Assembly: GCF_013409045.1 (NCBI RefSeq)
Contig: NZ_JACCBT010000001.1
Coordinates: 496,001 to 560,000 of the forward strand
Direction: 5' to 3'
Source: Actinomadura citrea
GTDB lineage: Bacteria; Actinomycetota; Actinomycetes; Streptosporangiales; Streptosporangiaceae
DNA length: 64,000 nt
This document shows, in pieces, positions 25,988 to 33,868 of this stretch (positions are counted from its first letter, which is position 1; every line of letters begins with the position of its first letter). Position numbers and translations under genes: made by a program. The notes beneath the pieces are model-generated. The model did not search any database. It was not told the DNA's origin and worked only from the letters and a program-made list of their open reading frames with translations.

Positions 25988-26332
25988 TTGTTTTCTCCTG
26001 ATCCTGGCCTGGCCGGGACGGGTTTATGGCCGATCAAGCCATGGACCCTCTGGTGAGGGGTCCATGGCCTTCTGGCCGACTCCTCTCTACAGTCCTCGGC
26101 GGACCAAGATCGGCAACGATCGGAGGAGGTGCCCTGCGGCCCGCTTCCGAGCAGCCTGGACGAGCGCCTTGGGGATCTCCCAATGGCACGAGTCCCTACT
26201 CGAATGCCGCTGGTTGGGCAGGTTCATAGCCCGCGTCTTGCGTAGCGCACTGCCCGTCGACCGTCGGGATACGAGGTCGATCTCTGCGCCGTAGATGGCT
26301 CCACCTGCGGGTCTTTGGTCCTATGACAAGAA

Positions 26333-26370
26333 TGTCCCGGCGGGGAGGCTTGCGCCTCTCCGCCGGGACA
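26333..26370. terminator. Strong bidirectional hairpin
   Basis: TGTCCCGGCGG-GGAGGC and GCCTC-TCCGCCGGGACA pair as a 17-bp stem with loop TTGC. It may insulate the small membrane-protein gene from its neighbour. Confidence 0.65.
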
Positions 26371-26430
26371 CCGGGTCACCCCGTCCGCACATGAGCTCGG
26401 ACCGGGTTGTCAGACCATGAGCCTGCCGGC

Positions 26431-26452
26431 CCTCAGGATGGTGGTCCTGAGG
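26431..26452 (-). terminator. Short hairpin directly after small membrane-protein gene
   Basis: CCTCAGGA/TCCTGAGG stem with a TGGTGG loop, beginning two bases past the stop of the minus-strand gene at 26454. Confidence 0.6.
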
Positions 26453-26453
26453 C

Positions 26454-26741
26454 TCAGCTGCTCAGTTTCAGGGCGATCAGGATCGCCACGATGGCCACGG
26501 GCCAGACCACCCAGGGCTTCTTCGTCGTGAGCAGCCCCACCAGGAAACCCGGCACGGCAGCGGCGAGGATCACGTTGGGCAGGCCCGCCAGGACGAAGAC
26601 CACGAACCCGGCGGCGGCCGTGATGAGGCCCCCGCGGTCCTTCAGCCTCTTGCAGTCCTTCGGGTTCTCGCAGGGCTTCGCCTTCGCCTCGCGCCCTCCC
26701 AGGACGCCCAGCAGGAAAATGACGACAGCGGACAAAAGCAT
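26454..26741 (-). CDS. Small membrane protein with Cys-rich loop
   Basis: 95 residues. A first hydrophobic segment (MLLSAVVIFLLGVLGG), then a polar loop with CENPKDC, then two further hydrophobic segments (ITAAAGFVVFVLAGLPNVIL and WVVWPVAIVAILIAL). The CX5C pair in the loop could be a disulfide or metal site. No family recognised. ATG 26741 is preferred; the frame runs up to 26780 with no ribosome site. Placed between two EamA-like transporters but not overlapping either. Function unknown. Confidence 0.65.
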   Translation of the reverse strand: MLLSAVVIFLLGVLGGREAKAKPCENPKDCKRLKDRGGLITAAAGFVVFVLAGLPNVILAAAVPGFLVGLLTTKKPWVVWPVAIVAILIALKLSS

Positions 26742-27174
26742 CACAGACTTCTTTCGTTTGTAGTGGGTGCCCGAAGGCACATTCCGGAGAAGACCGTCGT
26801 GGAACCGACGCCATCGGCAACCGCGAAGCCCGAACTCGTAGGCGAGGCTTGACGTGGCTGCGCGTGGTCGGCCCCTGGCCGCCGCCGCGCCGCCCCGAGC
26901 GTCCGGACCGGTGGGCGCGGAGTGCCAGTGCTTGCTGACGGTGGGTGTGCGAAGGTCCCGCGATCGATCGGGGGCGCCTTCCGAACGGATGCCTGATGCA
27001 TCTCTGGCCGTCGGTCCTGCCGTCCGGCGCTATGCCGGGCATATGATCCTCTCGAACTTCACAAACCAGAGAAATTTTCCGGTTCTGCGGAGTCTCGTCG
27101 CATCCATCGGCGCGATCTCCAGGGGACCGGCTCAGAGCTGATCTCCTTGCGCGCCCGTTCGAGGGGATCTACAA
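26742..27174. other. Intergenic region, no gene seen
   Basis: Divergent region between the small membrane protein and the second EamA-like transporter. The last 130 bp before 27175 are AT-richer (AACTTCACAAACC, GAAATTTTCC) and probably carry the transporter promoter. Open frames here lack recognisable content. Confidence 0.4.
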
Positions 27175-28545
27175 ATGAAAACTCCACCGGCCGTGGGGCC
27201 GGAGAGATTGGCCTTAGGCGCGGGTCTCACCCTCGTCGAGGGTTCGTCGAAGCTGTTCGGGCGGTCGATCTTCAAGAACTACCTGCTCGAAGGCATCACG
27301 ATGTCCGCGCTGGTCGTCGCAACGGCCGAGTACGGCATCGGCGCGGCGGTCCTGCTGCTCGTGGCGTACAGGCTCCAGATCCTGGGGCTGTTCCGCCATA
27401 CGCAGCCGCGGCCTGACCGGCTCCGGTACACCCGGAGAGCCGTGAAGGCCATGTGTGCGGTCGCGTTGTCGTTTCTGGTCATCACGACGGCCGAGTACGG
27501 CATCGGCGCGACAGTCCTGCTGCTCGTGGTGTACGGGCGCAGGTTCCAGATCCTGGGGCTGTTCCGCCACATGCTGCAGCGGCCTGAGCGGCTCCGGTAC
27601 ACCCGGAGAGCCGTGAAGGCCATGTGTGCGGTCGCGTTGTGCTTTCTGGTCATCACGACGGCCGAGTACGGCATCGGCGCGACAGTCCTGCTGCTCGTGG
27701 CATACAGGCTCAGGCTCCGGATTCTGGGGCCGTCCCGTCTCACGGAACCGCGGCCTCAGCGGCTCCTGTTCACCTGGGGAGCGGTGGGGGCCATCGTCGT
27801 CTTCGCCGGCTGCAACATCATGGGCCGGGGGATGATGGTCCTGGCGATGACGTCGACGGGGACGGCTCTCGCCACCATCAACGCCATCACGTTCGCCGTC
27901 TCGACCATGACCTACTCCAAGGAGGTCTGGCAGACGGGGCAGCGGTTCGCGGCGATGCTGGTGCCGCTGCTCATCGTGCTGGGCCTTGCCGTCTCCATCG
28001 AGGCATGGCACATCGCGGCGCGTCCGTGGGGAGTCATCTGGTCCATCGGATCGGCTCTCTCCGGCATCATCTACATGGCGCTTTCCCGAAGCTACGTCGA
28101 TCGGGGCGGTGCCGAAGCCGACCAGTTCCAGGCATTGGGCACGGGCCTGGGCGTGGTCGGTCTCGCCATCTGGGCCAAGCTGGCGGGCGAGGACCTGTCG
28201 GTCGGCTGGTCCTGGGGGGTCCTCTTGGCGCTGCTCTGCACGGCGCTGATGACCGTCGTCGTACCCAGGTACCTGCACATGAGGGCGAGGAAGGCGCTCG
28301 GAGACGCCGTCTACACGATTCTGTGGAGCGTCATTCCGCTGCTCGGGCTGCTGGTCGACCTGATCATGGAGCAGAAGGTCCCGACGATCTGGCAGGTCGT
28401 CGGGATGTCATGGATCAGTGTGATCGCCGCCGGAGCGTCCCTGCTCCGGCTGCCGCCCGAGGCGAGGGCCGTTCAGCGGAGAAGGTTCCGCAGGGTGGTC
28501 CGGCGCCTCAAGAAGCTGGTCGGCCGCGGGTTCGCCTACGGGTGA
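27175..28545 (+). CDS. EamA/DMT-like membrane transporter with internal tandem repeat
   Basis: 456 residues; the family is usually about 300, and the excess is a tandem repeat near the N-terminus. Units start at residues ~50, ~105 and ~162, each holding TAEYGIGA(A/T)VLLLV followed by ILGLFRH or ILGPSR and a basic stretch, so each adds one hydrophobic helix. From about residue 200 the protein reads as an ordinary EamA transporter (VFAGCNIMGRGMMVLAMTST, WGVIWSIGSALSGIIYMALS). Probable export of a small metabolite. ATG 27175 follows GAGGGG by eight bases; ATG 27301 also has a GAAGG. Codon 14 is TTA, rare in such genomes. Confidence 0.78.
   Translation: MKTPPAVGPERLALGAGLTLVEGSSKLFGRSIFKNYLLEGITMSALVVATAEYGIGAAVLLLVAYRLQILGLFRHTQPRPDRLRYTRRAVKAMCAVALSFLVITTAEYGIGATVLLLVVYGRRFQILGLFRHMLQRPERLRYTRRAVKAMCAVALCFLVITTAEYGIGATVLLLVAYRLRLRILGPSRLTEPRPQRLLFTWGAVGAIVVFAGCNIMGRGMMVLAMTSTGTALATINAITFAVSTMTYSKEVWQTGQRFAAMLVPLLIVLGLAVSIEAWHIAARPWGVIWSIGSALSGIIYMALSRSYVDRGGAEADQFQALGTGLGVVGLAIWAKLAGEDLSVGWSWGVLLALLCTALMTVVVPRYLHMRARKALGDAVYTILWSVIPLLGLLVDLIMEQKVPTIWQVVGMSWISVIAAGASLLRLPPEARAVQRRRFRRVVRRLKKLVGRGFAYG
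27322..27770 (+). repeat. Intragenic tandem repeat, units of 165-171 bp
   Basis: Units begin at 27322, 27487 and 27658, each with ACGGCCGAGTACGGCATCGG. A segment of more than 110 bp from about 27420 recurs from about 27592 with only a few base changes; the third unit keeps identity for about 50 bp then diverges into the ordinary EamA sequence. All units are multiples of three, so the frame is kept. The near-identity indicates recent duplication or gene conversion. Confidence 0.88.
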
Positions 28546-28597
28546 TCCAGGCCGGTCGGCACCATGAGTGCGGTTCTCATGACGCCGCACCAACTCT

Positions 28598-28632
28598 GCG
28601 GCGGGGAGGTATCACTGCTTCCCCGCCGCTTT
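28598..28632 (+). terminator. Terminator after EamA-like gene
   Basis: GCGGCGGGGA (28598-28607) pairs with TCCCCGCCGC (28620-28629), followed by TTTC, about 50 bp after the transporter stop. Confidence 0.7.
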
Positions 28633-28723
28633 CGCATGAGCGCGCCCTCCGGGGCGGCCGTGCGTGTTGATCGCTCACCTGTGACGGGTGAGCGGGTGTC
28701 GGCCGCCGAGGCCGGACCGGTGC

Positions 28724-29422
28724 TCAAGCGGCGCGGGTTCCCGAGGCGACGAAGATCGGGATGGCGACGAACAGGCGGTCGTCGCGGGCCCTGGCGGCCT
28801 GGTCGTCGAGCCAGGGGCCTTCTCCGCCGATGTTGGCGAGAGTCGGCAGGCAGGCGGCGTCGGTCCACACGATCGTGTGGACCTCGACGGTGACGTCGGT
28901 GAACCCGTTGTCCAGCAGGAGGTTCCGGTACCGGCGGGCGATCCGGGGATGCGCCATACGGTCCGCGCGGGCGTGGACGAGGGAGCGGGTGAGTTCGGGA
29001 TCGTCGGAGTCGATCACCAACGTGTCCCAGTCCTGGCCGATGAGCACCGCGCGGCCATGGGGGGTCAGGACCCGGCGGGCCTCGGCGACGGCCTGCTCGG
29101 GCTCGGCGAGGGCGTGCAGGATCTTGTCGGCGCGGTAGCCGGTGACGGAGCCGTCGTCGAGAGGCAGCGCGGTGGCGTCGGCGACGTGGAACTCGCCTGC
29201 GGGCCAGCGTTCGACGGCGATCTCGATCATGGCGGGATCCAGGTCGACGCCGATGGCCCTCACCCCTCGGGCGGCCAGCTCGCCGATGGCGCGGCCGCTC
29301 CCGCAGCCGACGTCGACCATCGTGTCGCCCAGCGCTTCGTAGGTGTGTTCTCGCAGGTTGCGGACCTGGGGCAGCTCGTCGAAGGCGTCGAGCATGGTGA
29401 GCAGCTTGGACATGGCCGTCAT
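28724..29422 (-). CDS. Class I SAM-dependent methyltransferase
   Basis: About 232 residues. The SAM-binding motif VDVGCGSGRAIGELAARG is near residue 33, with the acidic end of strand 2 in VRAIGVDLDP and motif II-like FHVADATALPLDDGS. It is a UbiE/arsM-type soluble methyltransferase; the substrate is not evident. ATG 29422 or 29413 can be the start. Only about 20 bp separate it from a divergent MerR-type regulator, which probably controls it from one shared promoter. A hairpin (CGCTCACC/GGTGAGCG, 28672-28694) follows the stop. Confidence 0.87.
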   Translation of the reverse strand: MTAMSKLLTMLDAFDELPQVRNLREHTYEALGDTMVDVGCGSGRAIGELAARGVRAIGVDLDPAMIEIAVERWPAGEFHVADATALPLDDGSVTGYRADKILHALAEPEQAVAEARRVLTPHGRAVLIGQDWDTLVIDSDDPELTRSLVHARADRMAHPRIARRYRNLLLDNGFTDVTVEVHTIVWTDAACLPTLANIGGEGPWLDDQAARARDDRLFVAIPIFVASGTRAA

Positions 29423-29441
29423 TGTGCGACTTAATGTCGAC

Positions 29442-29831
29442 ATGAAGTCAATCGGCGAGGTGGCGGCGCAGTTCGGGTTGCCGACCCACGTGCTGCGCCA
29501 TTGGGAGGCGGAAGGGCTGCTGGCACCGGCCCGCGCGGGCGACCGTCGCCGCTACACCGACGCCGACGTGCACCGGGTGGCGGCGATCCTGATCTCGAAG
29601 GAGGCGGGCTTCGGACTCGCGGACATCCGCACGATGCTGGCCGCCCGGTCCACGTCGGAGCGCCATGAGGTGACGGTCCGGCACCGCGAGAGGCTGCTGG
29701 TGCGGATCGCCCGGGCGCAGGCCGCCCTCGACATGATCGAGGGTGAATGCCCGCATGACGACATCATGACGTGCCCGCGTTTTCAGGGGCTCCTGGCTGA
29801 TCGACTGGGATCGTCGAGCGCGCCGGCATAG
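29442..29831 (+). CDS. MerR-family transcriptional regulator
   Basis: 129 residues. Starts MKSIGEVAAQFGLPTHVLRH with WEAEGLLAPAR, the classic MerR winged helix and recognition segment, then a long dimerisation helix and a C-terminal CPHDDIMTCPRF with two cysteines ten residues apart that may bind metal or respond to redox or electrophiles. Atypical MerR DNA binding would be at the ~20-bp divergent region shared with the methyltransferase gene. ATG 29442 is taken because it begins the conserved domain; upstream codons are shared with the promoter. Followed by a long hairpin. Confidence 0.88.
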   Translation: MKSIGEVAAQFGLPTHVLRHWEAEGLLAPARAGDRRRYTDADVHRVAAILISKEAGFGLADIRTMLAARSTSERHEVTVRHRERLLVRIARAQAALDMIEGECPHDDIMTCPRFQGLLADRLGSSSAPA

Positions 29832-30152
29832 TCGGCCGCGAGCGTTCGCCGTGGCGCCGTTCCCGCGATGGACCTCGGCTGGGGTCACAAGCCGCCTGCT
29901 GCCATCGCGCCCACCGCGGACCCGGAACAGCAGGAAGCTCCTGGCGGCCAGGGTGTGCGCACACCCGGCCGACCAGGAGCTTCCCTGATCACCTTGTGCG
30001 GGCCGTGTTCGGCCTGTGAATCAGCCCGCGTGATCTGCTTTCGTCACCATGGCGCCGGTTCGGTCGCCCGGGCCGGCCCCAGCGCAGTGGTTGACCACTG
30101 TCGGCGAATGGAACGGCGGCTCATGGTGCGGTCGTGCTTCGACGCGGCAGGC
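29832..30152. other. Intergenic region with long hairpin
   Basis: Separates convergent genes. It holds the hairpin at 29933-29984; the rest, to the stop of the secreted-protein gene at 30153, has only shadow frames. Confidence 0.45.
29933..29984. terminator. Long bidirectional hairpin terminator
   Basis: GGAAGCTCCTGG (29933-29944) pairs with CCAGGAGCTTCC (29973-29984); inside, GGCC/GGCC and GGGTGT/ACACCC pair further around GCGC. It lies between convergent genes. Confidence 0.75.
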
Positions 30153-30704
30153 TCAGCCGCCGGCCTTCCACTTGTAGGCGCCGTTCTTGTAGCCGCGGAT
30201 GATGACGTACGGCTTGTAGGTCTTGCCGTTCCCCGTGTAGCGGAACGCGCCCTGGGCGTAGGACGTCGCGTAGGCCCAGTTGCTGGGGTGGGTGACCTTC
30301 TTCATCGCCCAGCCCTTCCACACCCACTTGTACTTGTTGTAGGTGTAGGCCTTGTAGGAGGCGCGGTAGCGGGTGACGTAAGAGCCGTTGTAGCACCAGT
30401 TGAGGCGGTTGGTCACCGCGATGATCCACTTGCCGTTGGAGGCCTTGTAGCCGCGGATGCGCGTGTAGGTCCGGCAGTACTCGGCCGCCTGGACCGAGTA
30501 CTTCTCCGCGGCGGTCAGCGGCTGCCCCGATGTCTGGGCCTCGGAGATGAGGTCCTTCTTGGAGAGCGCCTCCTGGCTGGTGGTGGTCACCTCCTTGCCG
30601 AACTTGTCGGCGGGCTTGGTCTCCGCCTGCGCGGCCGGACCCGCGGCGAGGACTCCGGCGGCCAGGGCGCCGGAGAGGACGGTCACTATGGCGACACGCC
30701 GCAT
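30153..30704 (-). CDS. Small secreted Tyr/Lys-rich protein
   Basis: 183 residues. Signal peptide MRRVAIVTVLSGALAAGVLA with cleavage expected at AAQA-ET near residue 28. The mature protein is very rich in Tyr, Lys and Trp (YKAYTYNKYKWVWKGWAMKK; YKPYVIIRGYKNGAYKW) with two cysteines (AEYCRT, NWCYNG). No family recognised. The repeated aromatic-basic pattern suggests binding to cell wall or another anionic polymer. ATG 30704 has GGAGG five bases upstream; an earlier ATG at 30716 lacks one. Monocistronic, convergent with the MerR gene. Confidence 0.78.
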   Translation of the reverse strand: MRRVAIVTVLSGALAAGVLAAGPAAQAETKPADKFGKEVTTTSQEALSKKDLISEAQTSGQPLTAAEKYSVQAAEYCRTYTRIRGYKASNGKWIIAVTNRLNWCYNGSYVTRYRASYKAYTYNKYKWVWKGWAMKKVTHPSNWAYATSYAQGAFRYTGNGKTYKPYVIIRGYKNGAYKWKAGG

Positions 30705-31009
30705 GTATTCCTCCATGCTTGGGAATGGGGGGAGCGTGCAAGGTACCGCAGCGAGAGACTGCCGGGTGCCGTTGCACCTTTCTCGCCTAATGTGATGCTT
30801 GTGACGGCCGATCGGTTCCGTGGCGGGCCCGAACAATCCCGGCAGCTTCCGCGCCGACGCCATGGAGTCGGCCGCCCGGGGCGATCATGCGGGTTCGCCG
30901 TGCCTCCCTGAGCCTCCGCATGGCTCCCGCCAGGTTCTCGGGCCGGCCGGAATGGACACTCCGGCGAGACGCGCCGTTGTTGTTCGCCTGAGGGGCGAGA
31001 GGACGCCTG
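30705..31009. other. Intergenic region, no gene seen
   Basis: Upstream of the secreted-protein gene. It should contain its promoter; no conserved element or supported gene was found. Confidence 0.4.
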
Positions 31010-31468
31010 TCACCGCTGGTCGTCAGGCGTGGTGGCCCATTGGGGGGCGATCCGGCCCAGCCAGGCGTCTTGATCATCTGCCAGGGGTCGTGTCAGCGGC
31101 AGCGGCAGGAAACGACAGGCGAAGGTCAGGCCGGTGTCGTCGCCATCGCCGCATACCGCGTGGTTCCACGCGTCCGCGGTGGTCGCCGGAGCGTGAAGGT
31201 GGAAGTAGGTGGTCCTGCGCGGCCGGCCGGTGTCGGGATGGGGCTTGTCGTCCACGACGAGTCGCTCCACCACGGAGATGGTGCGCAGGCCGGTCTCCTC
31301 GACGACCTCGCGCAGGACGGCCTGCTCTGGTTCCTCCTCGGCGTGGACGCCGCCGGCGGGGACCTGGGTGCCGGCCTGGGGCATGCCGACGTGGTCGAAG
31401 ACGAGGAGTTCGGGGCCGGAGCGATGCCTGATCACGTAGGCGGCGACACGGATTCTGGGTCGGGTCAC
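31010..31468 (-). CDS. Nudix hydrolase
   Basis: 152 residues. The Nudix box is clear: GGVHAEEEPEQAVLREVVEE followed by TGL, matching GX5EX7REUXEEXGU, which binds Mg2+ for cleavage of nucleoside diphosphates linked to a moiety X. The surrounding fold (RIRVAAYVIRHRSGPELLVF start) is typical of the MutT-like class; the substrate is unknown. GTG at 31468 is the predicted start, with a weak ribosome site. Single gene. Confidence 0.87.
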   Translation of the reverse strand: MTRPRIRVAAYVIRHRSGPELLVFDHVGMPQAGTQVPAGGVHAEEEPEQAVLREVVEETGLRTISVVERLVVDDKPHPDTGRPRRTTYFHLHAPATTADAWNHAVCGDGDDTGLTFACRFLPLPLTRPLADDQDAWLGRIAPQWATTPDDQR

Positions 31469-31752
31469 CCGAGCATTGTGCGTCCGTCATGGCTCAACTG
31501 CTGGCTTCCCCCCGGTTGGATCAGAAAACGGACCGGGCCGGATGTCCATTCACCGGTCCAAGAGAAGAACTGCGTCGGCCTCCTGGCCGCCTCGCGCGGT
31601 TCCCGCCATCCGGCGCGGCACAGAAAGGCCCGCGTGCTCACTTCCCGTTCGCGATCGGGCTTTGCGGTCAGTGGGGGTCCAGTTGGGAGTCGGCGTTCCA
31701 CGAAGGCCTTGGCGCCTTCCTTTGCGCCGGCGGATGAGCGCGCGGCTCTGCG

Positions 31753-32490
31753 TCAGCCCGGCGTGAGAACGCAGAACTCGTTGCCCTCCGGGTCGGCGAG
31801 GACCGTCCACGGAACGTCGCCCTGGCCCACGTCGGCGTCGGTGGCGCCGAGAGCCCGCAGCCGGGCCGCCTCCGCCGCCTGATCGTCGCCGGGGTACGGC
31901 CGGAGGTCGATATGGATGCGGTTCAGCACGGTCTTCACATCGGGCGTGCGGAGGAACTCGAGATACGGTCCGACGCCCGTTGCCGAGCGCATCACCGCAT
32001 GGTCGTCGGTCACCTCGTGCAGGGTCCAGTCCAGCGCCTCGTCCCAGAACCGGGCCATGGCCCGCGGGTCCGCGCAGTCGACCACCACCGCGGCAATCGG
32101 TCCGGTATCCCGGTAGATCGGCCGAGGCTCCAGCACGCAGAACTCGTTGCCTTCCGGATCGGCGAGGACCGTCCACGGAACGTCGCCCTGGCCCACGTCC
32201 ACGGGCGTCGCCCCGAGATCCTGGAGGCGCGCGACCAACTCCGCCTGGTGGGCCGCGGAGGTGGTGGCCAAGTCCACGTGCACGCGGTTCTTCACCGTCT
32301 TGGGGTCCGGGACGGCAAGGATGTCCATGCAGACGGCGACGGGGTCGGGATAGGTGAAGCCCTCAGGTTGGAGGTTGGTGACGCCGGGCCCTTCGCTGGA
32401 GATACTCCAGCCGAGCGCCTCCGCCCAGAACCGGCCGAGTGCGGAGTCGTCGTGAGCCTTGACCGCAATCTGCACGAGCCGCATTGCCAT
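31753..32490 (-). CDS. Tandem VOC (glyoxalase/bleomycin-resistance-like) protein
   Basis: 245 residues made of two glyoxalase-like halves. Each starts with ALGRFWAEALGW or AMARFWDEALDW and ends with an identical block, VGQGDVPWTVLADPEGNEFC plus VL, about 120 residues apart. Conserved VOC ligand-type residues (His in VHVDLA and IHIDLR; Glu in GNEFCVL) occur in both. Such actinobacterial two-domain VOC proteins often confer tolerance to or modify small molecules; substrate unknown. The two blocks are almost identical at DNA level too. Start ATG 32490 or 32484. Confidence 0.88.
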   Translation of the reverse strand: MAMRLVQIAVKAHDDSALGRFWAEALGWSISSEGPGVTNLQPEGFTYPDPVAVCMDILAVPDPKTVKNRVHVDLATTSAAHQAELVARLQDLGATPVDVGQGDVPWTVLADPEGNEFCVLEPRPIYRDTGPIAAVVVDCADPRAMARFWDEALDWTLHEVTDDHAVMRSATGVGPYLEFLRTPDVKTVLNRIHIDLRPYPGDDQAAEAARLRALGATDADVGQGDVPWTVLADPEGNEFCVLTPG

Positions 32491-32587
32491 GGCGTTGATC
32501 CTATGTCCGGGCGGACAGGAGCATGTTCGGGGGGAGCCTTGCGGCCTCCACGTCGCCGGTCGGCGGAGGACGTGGTCCCGTCCCCGG

Positions 32588-33160
32588 TCAGGCTGTGGCC
32601 TTGCGGGTCACGATCACGACGTAACGGCATTCGCCGTCGCCTTCGTTGACGAACTCGCGCGCCTGGGGCCTGCCGAGTTCGAGCGTGTCACCCGCGGTGA
32701 GGACGTGCGTGGCCGTCCCTTCGACGAGGCTCAGCCTGCCGTCCAGCACCCAGACGAGCTGGGCGATGAACGCGTAGGACGCGGCCGGCATGGGCACCCG
32801 GGCACCGGCGGGCAGGACGATCTCGGTGACGTCGGCGGGAAATCCCGGCCTCGACATCTGCCGTCGCAGGTAGCCCGTGTCGGGGTCGGTCCAGTCAGGG
32901 GTGTCGGCCGCGCGACGCACCTGGCCGGGGGCGGCGCCGTCCGCCGATGACAGGAGCTCGGTCATGCTCAGCTCCAGGGCGGCGGAGAGCTTGCCGAGGA
33001 GGGCGGCGGTCGGGCTGCTCTGACCGCGCTCGATCTTGCTGATCATCGCTCGGGACACACCGGAGACGTCGGCGAGCCGAGCCAGTGACCAGCCGCGCCG
33101 CGCGCGCTCCGCCTTGACGCGCCGTCCGAGGACGTTCGGATCCTCCATCAAAGTGGACAT
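32588..33160 (-). CDS. XRE-family regulator with C-terminal cupin
   Basis: 190 residues. HTH: NVLGRRVKAERARRGWSLAR, LADVSGVSRAMISKIERGQS then SPTAALLGKLSAAL, the XRE pattern. The C-terminal ~90 residues are a cupin barrel (VTEIVLPAGARVPMP; TAGDTLELGRPQAREFVNEG) as in SinR/PuuR-like sensors. It likely represses itself and its neighbours in response to a small ligand. ATG 33160 follows GAGGTGACGGC. It overlaps the end of the GNAT gene by 13 bp, so the two are translationally coupled and probably functionally paired. Confidence 0.9.
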   Translation of the reverse strand: MSTLMEDPNVLGRRVKAERARRGWSLARLADVSGVSRAMISKIERGQSSPTAALLGKLSAALELSMTELLSSADGAAPGQVRRAADTPDWTDPDTGYLRRQMSRPGFPADVTEIVLPAGARVPMPAASYAFIAQLVWVLDGRLSLVEGTATHVLTAGDTLELGRPQAREFVNEGDGECRYVVIVTRKATA

Positions 33161-33636
33161 GCCGTCACCTCGGCGTCGAGCCGCAGCTCCATGAAGACGC
33201 TGTTGGGGTCGTGCACGTAGTCGGCGAACGGTGCGCACGGGGTGAATCCGTGCCGCGCGTAGAGCCGCCGGGCCGGCGCGAAGAACTCCTGGCTTCCGGT
33301 CTCCAGCAGGACCCGCCGGTGACCGCGCTCGGCGGCGACGGTCAGCAGGTGCCGGAGCATGGCCGATCCGATCCCCGCCCCCCGCGCGGCTCGCGCCGTC
33401 CGCATGGACTTGAGCTCGACATCGCCGCCGCCGAGGTCCTTGAGCGCGCCGCATCCGCGCAGCTCCGGCCCGTCCCAGACGGACCAGAACGCGACCGCCG
33501 GGCCGCGCAGCCCCTTCAGGTCCAGCGCATGGATCGATTCGGGCGGCGAGGTCGCGTGCATGTCGGCCAGGTGCTCCTCCAGCAGCCGGTGCACCTCTGG
33601 CCGGGCCAGGTCGTCGAGCTCGAAGCGCAACATCAT
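33148..33636 (-). CDS. GNAT-family N-acetyltransferase
   Basis: 162 residues. Acetyl-CoA-binding motif A is TARAARGAGIGSAMLRHLL near residue 83, and LYARHGFTPCAPFADY is the closing motif of the YsnE-like acetyltransferases. The substrate is unknown; candidates include an amine, amino acid or antibiotic. Start ATG 33636 or 33633, both after GGAGG. First gene of a two-gene operon with the XRE-cupin regulator, which overlaps it. This pairing suggests the regulator senses or controls formation of the acetylated product. Confidence 0.88.
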   Translation of the reverse strand: MMLRFELDDLARPEVHRLLEEHLADMHATSPPESIHALDLKGLRGPAVAFWSVWDGPELRGCGALKDLGGGDVELKSMRTARAARGAGIGSAMLRHLLTVAAERGHRRVLLETGSQEFFAPARRLYARHGFTPCAPFADYVHDPNSVFMELRLDAEVTACPL

Positions 33637-33868
33637 CCAGCCTCCACGTCACCCGCTCCAGACGACCGCGAAGCGGTCGGCGTCCAGCATAGTGGACATG
33701 TGGGGCGGTGCTCACCGAGGGCGCCGTGGGCCAGACCGAGACGCTGCGCAGGGACGTCCGGAGGCTCCCGATGTCGCCTGTGGCTGGGGCGAGGTGAGGG
33801 GTGAACGGTTTCAGGGGGTGTTCGGGGGATAGGGAGCGAACGTGTAGTCGTGTCTGGGGGAGGGCGTT

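Larger units (their letters stand above)
25988..26453. other. Intergenic region with three hairpins
   Basis: Between two minus-strand membrane-protein genes. CCATGGACCC/GGGTCCATGG at 26039-26067 could form in the 5' leader of the EamA gene. A perfect long stem lies at 26333-26370 and a short one at 26431-26452. No supported gene; the region 26070-26320 reads only as shadow frames. Confidence 0.5.

Noticed and set aside
26854-27141. Plus-strand frame upstream of the EamA-like gene
   Set aside because: Low-complexity translation in a divergent promoter region; not supported.
31465-31701. Minus-strand frame upstream of the VOC gene region
   Set aside because: Reads plausibly in places but has no ribosome site and no family match I can support.
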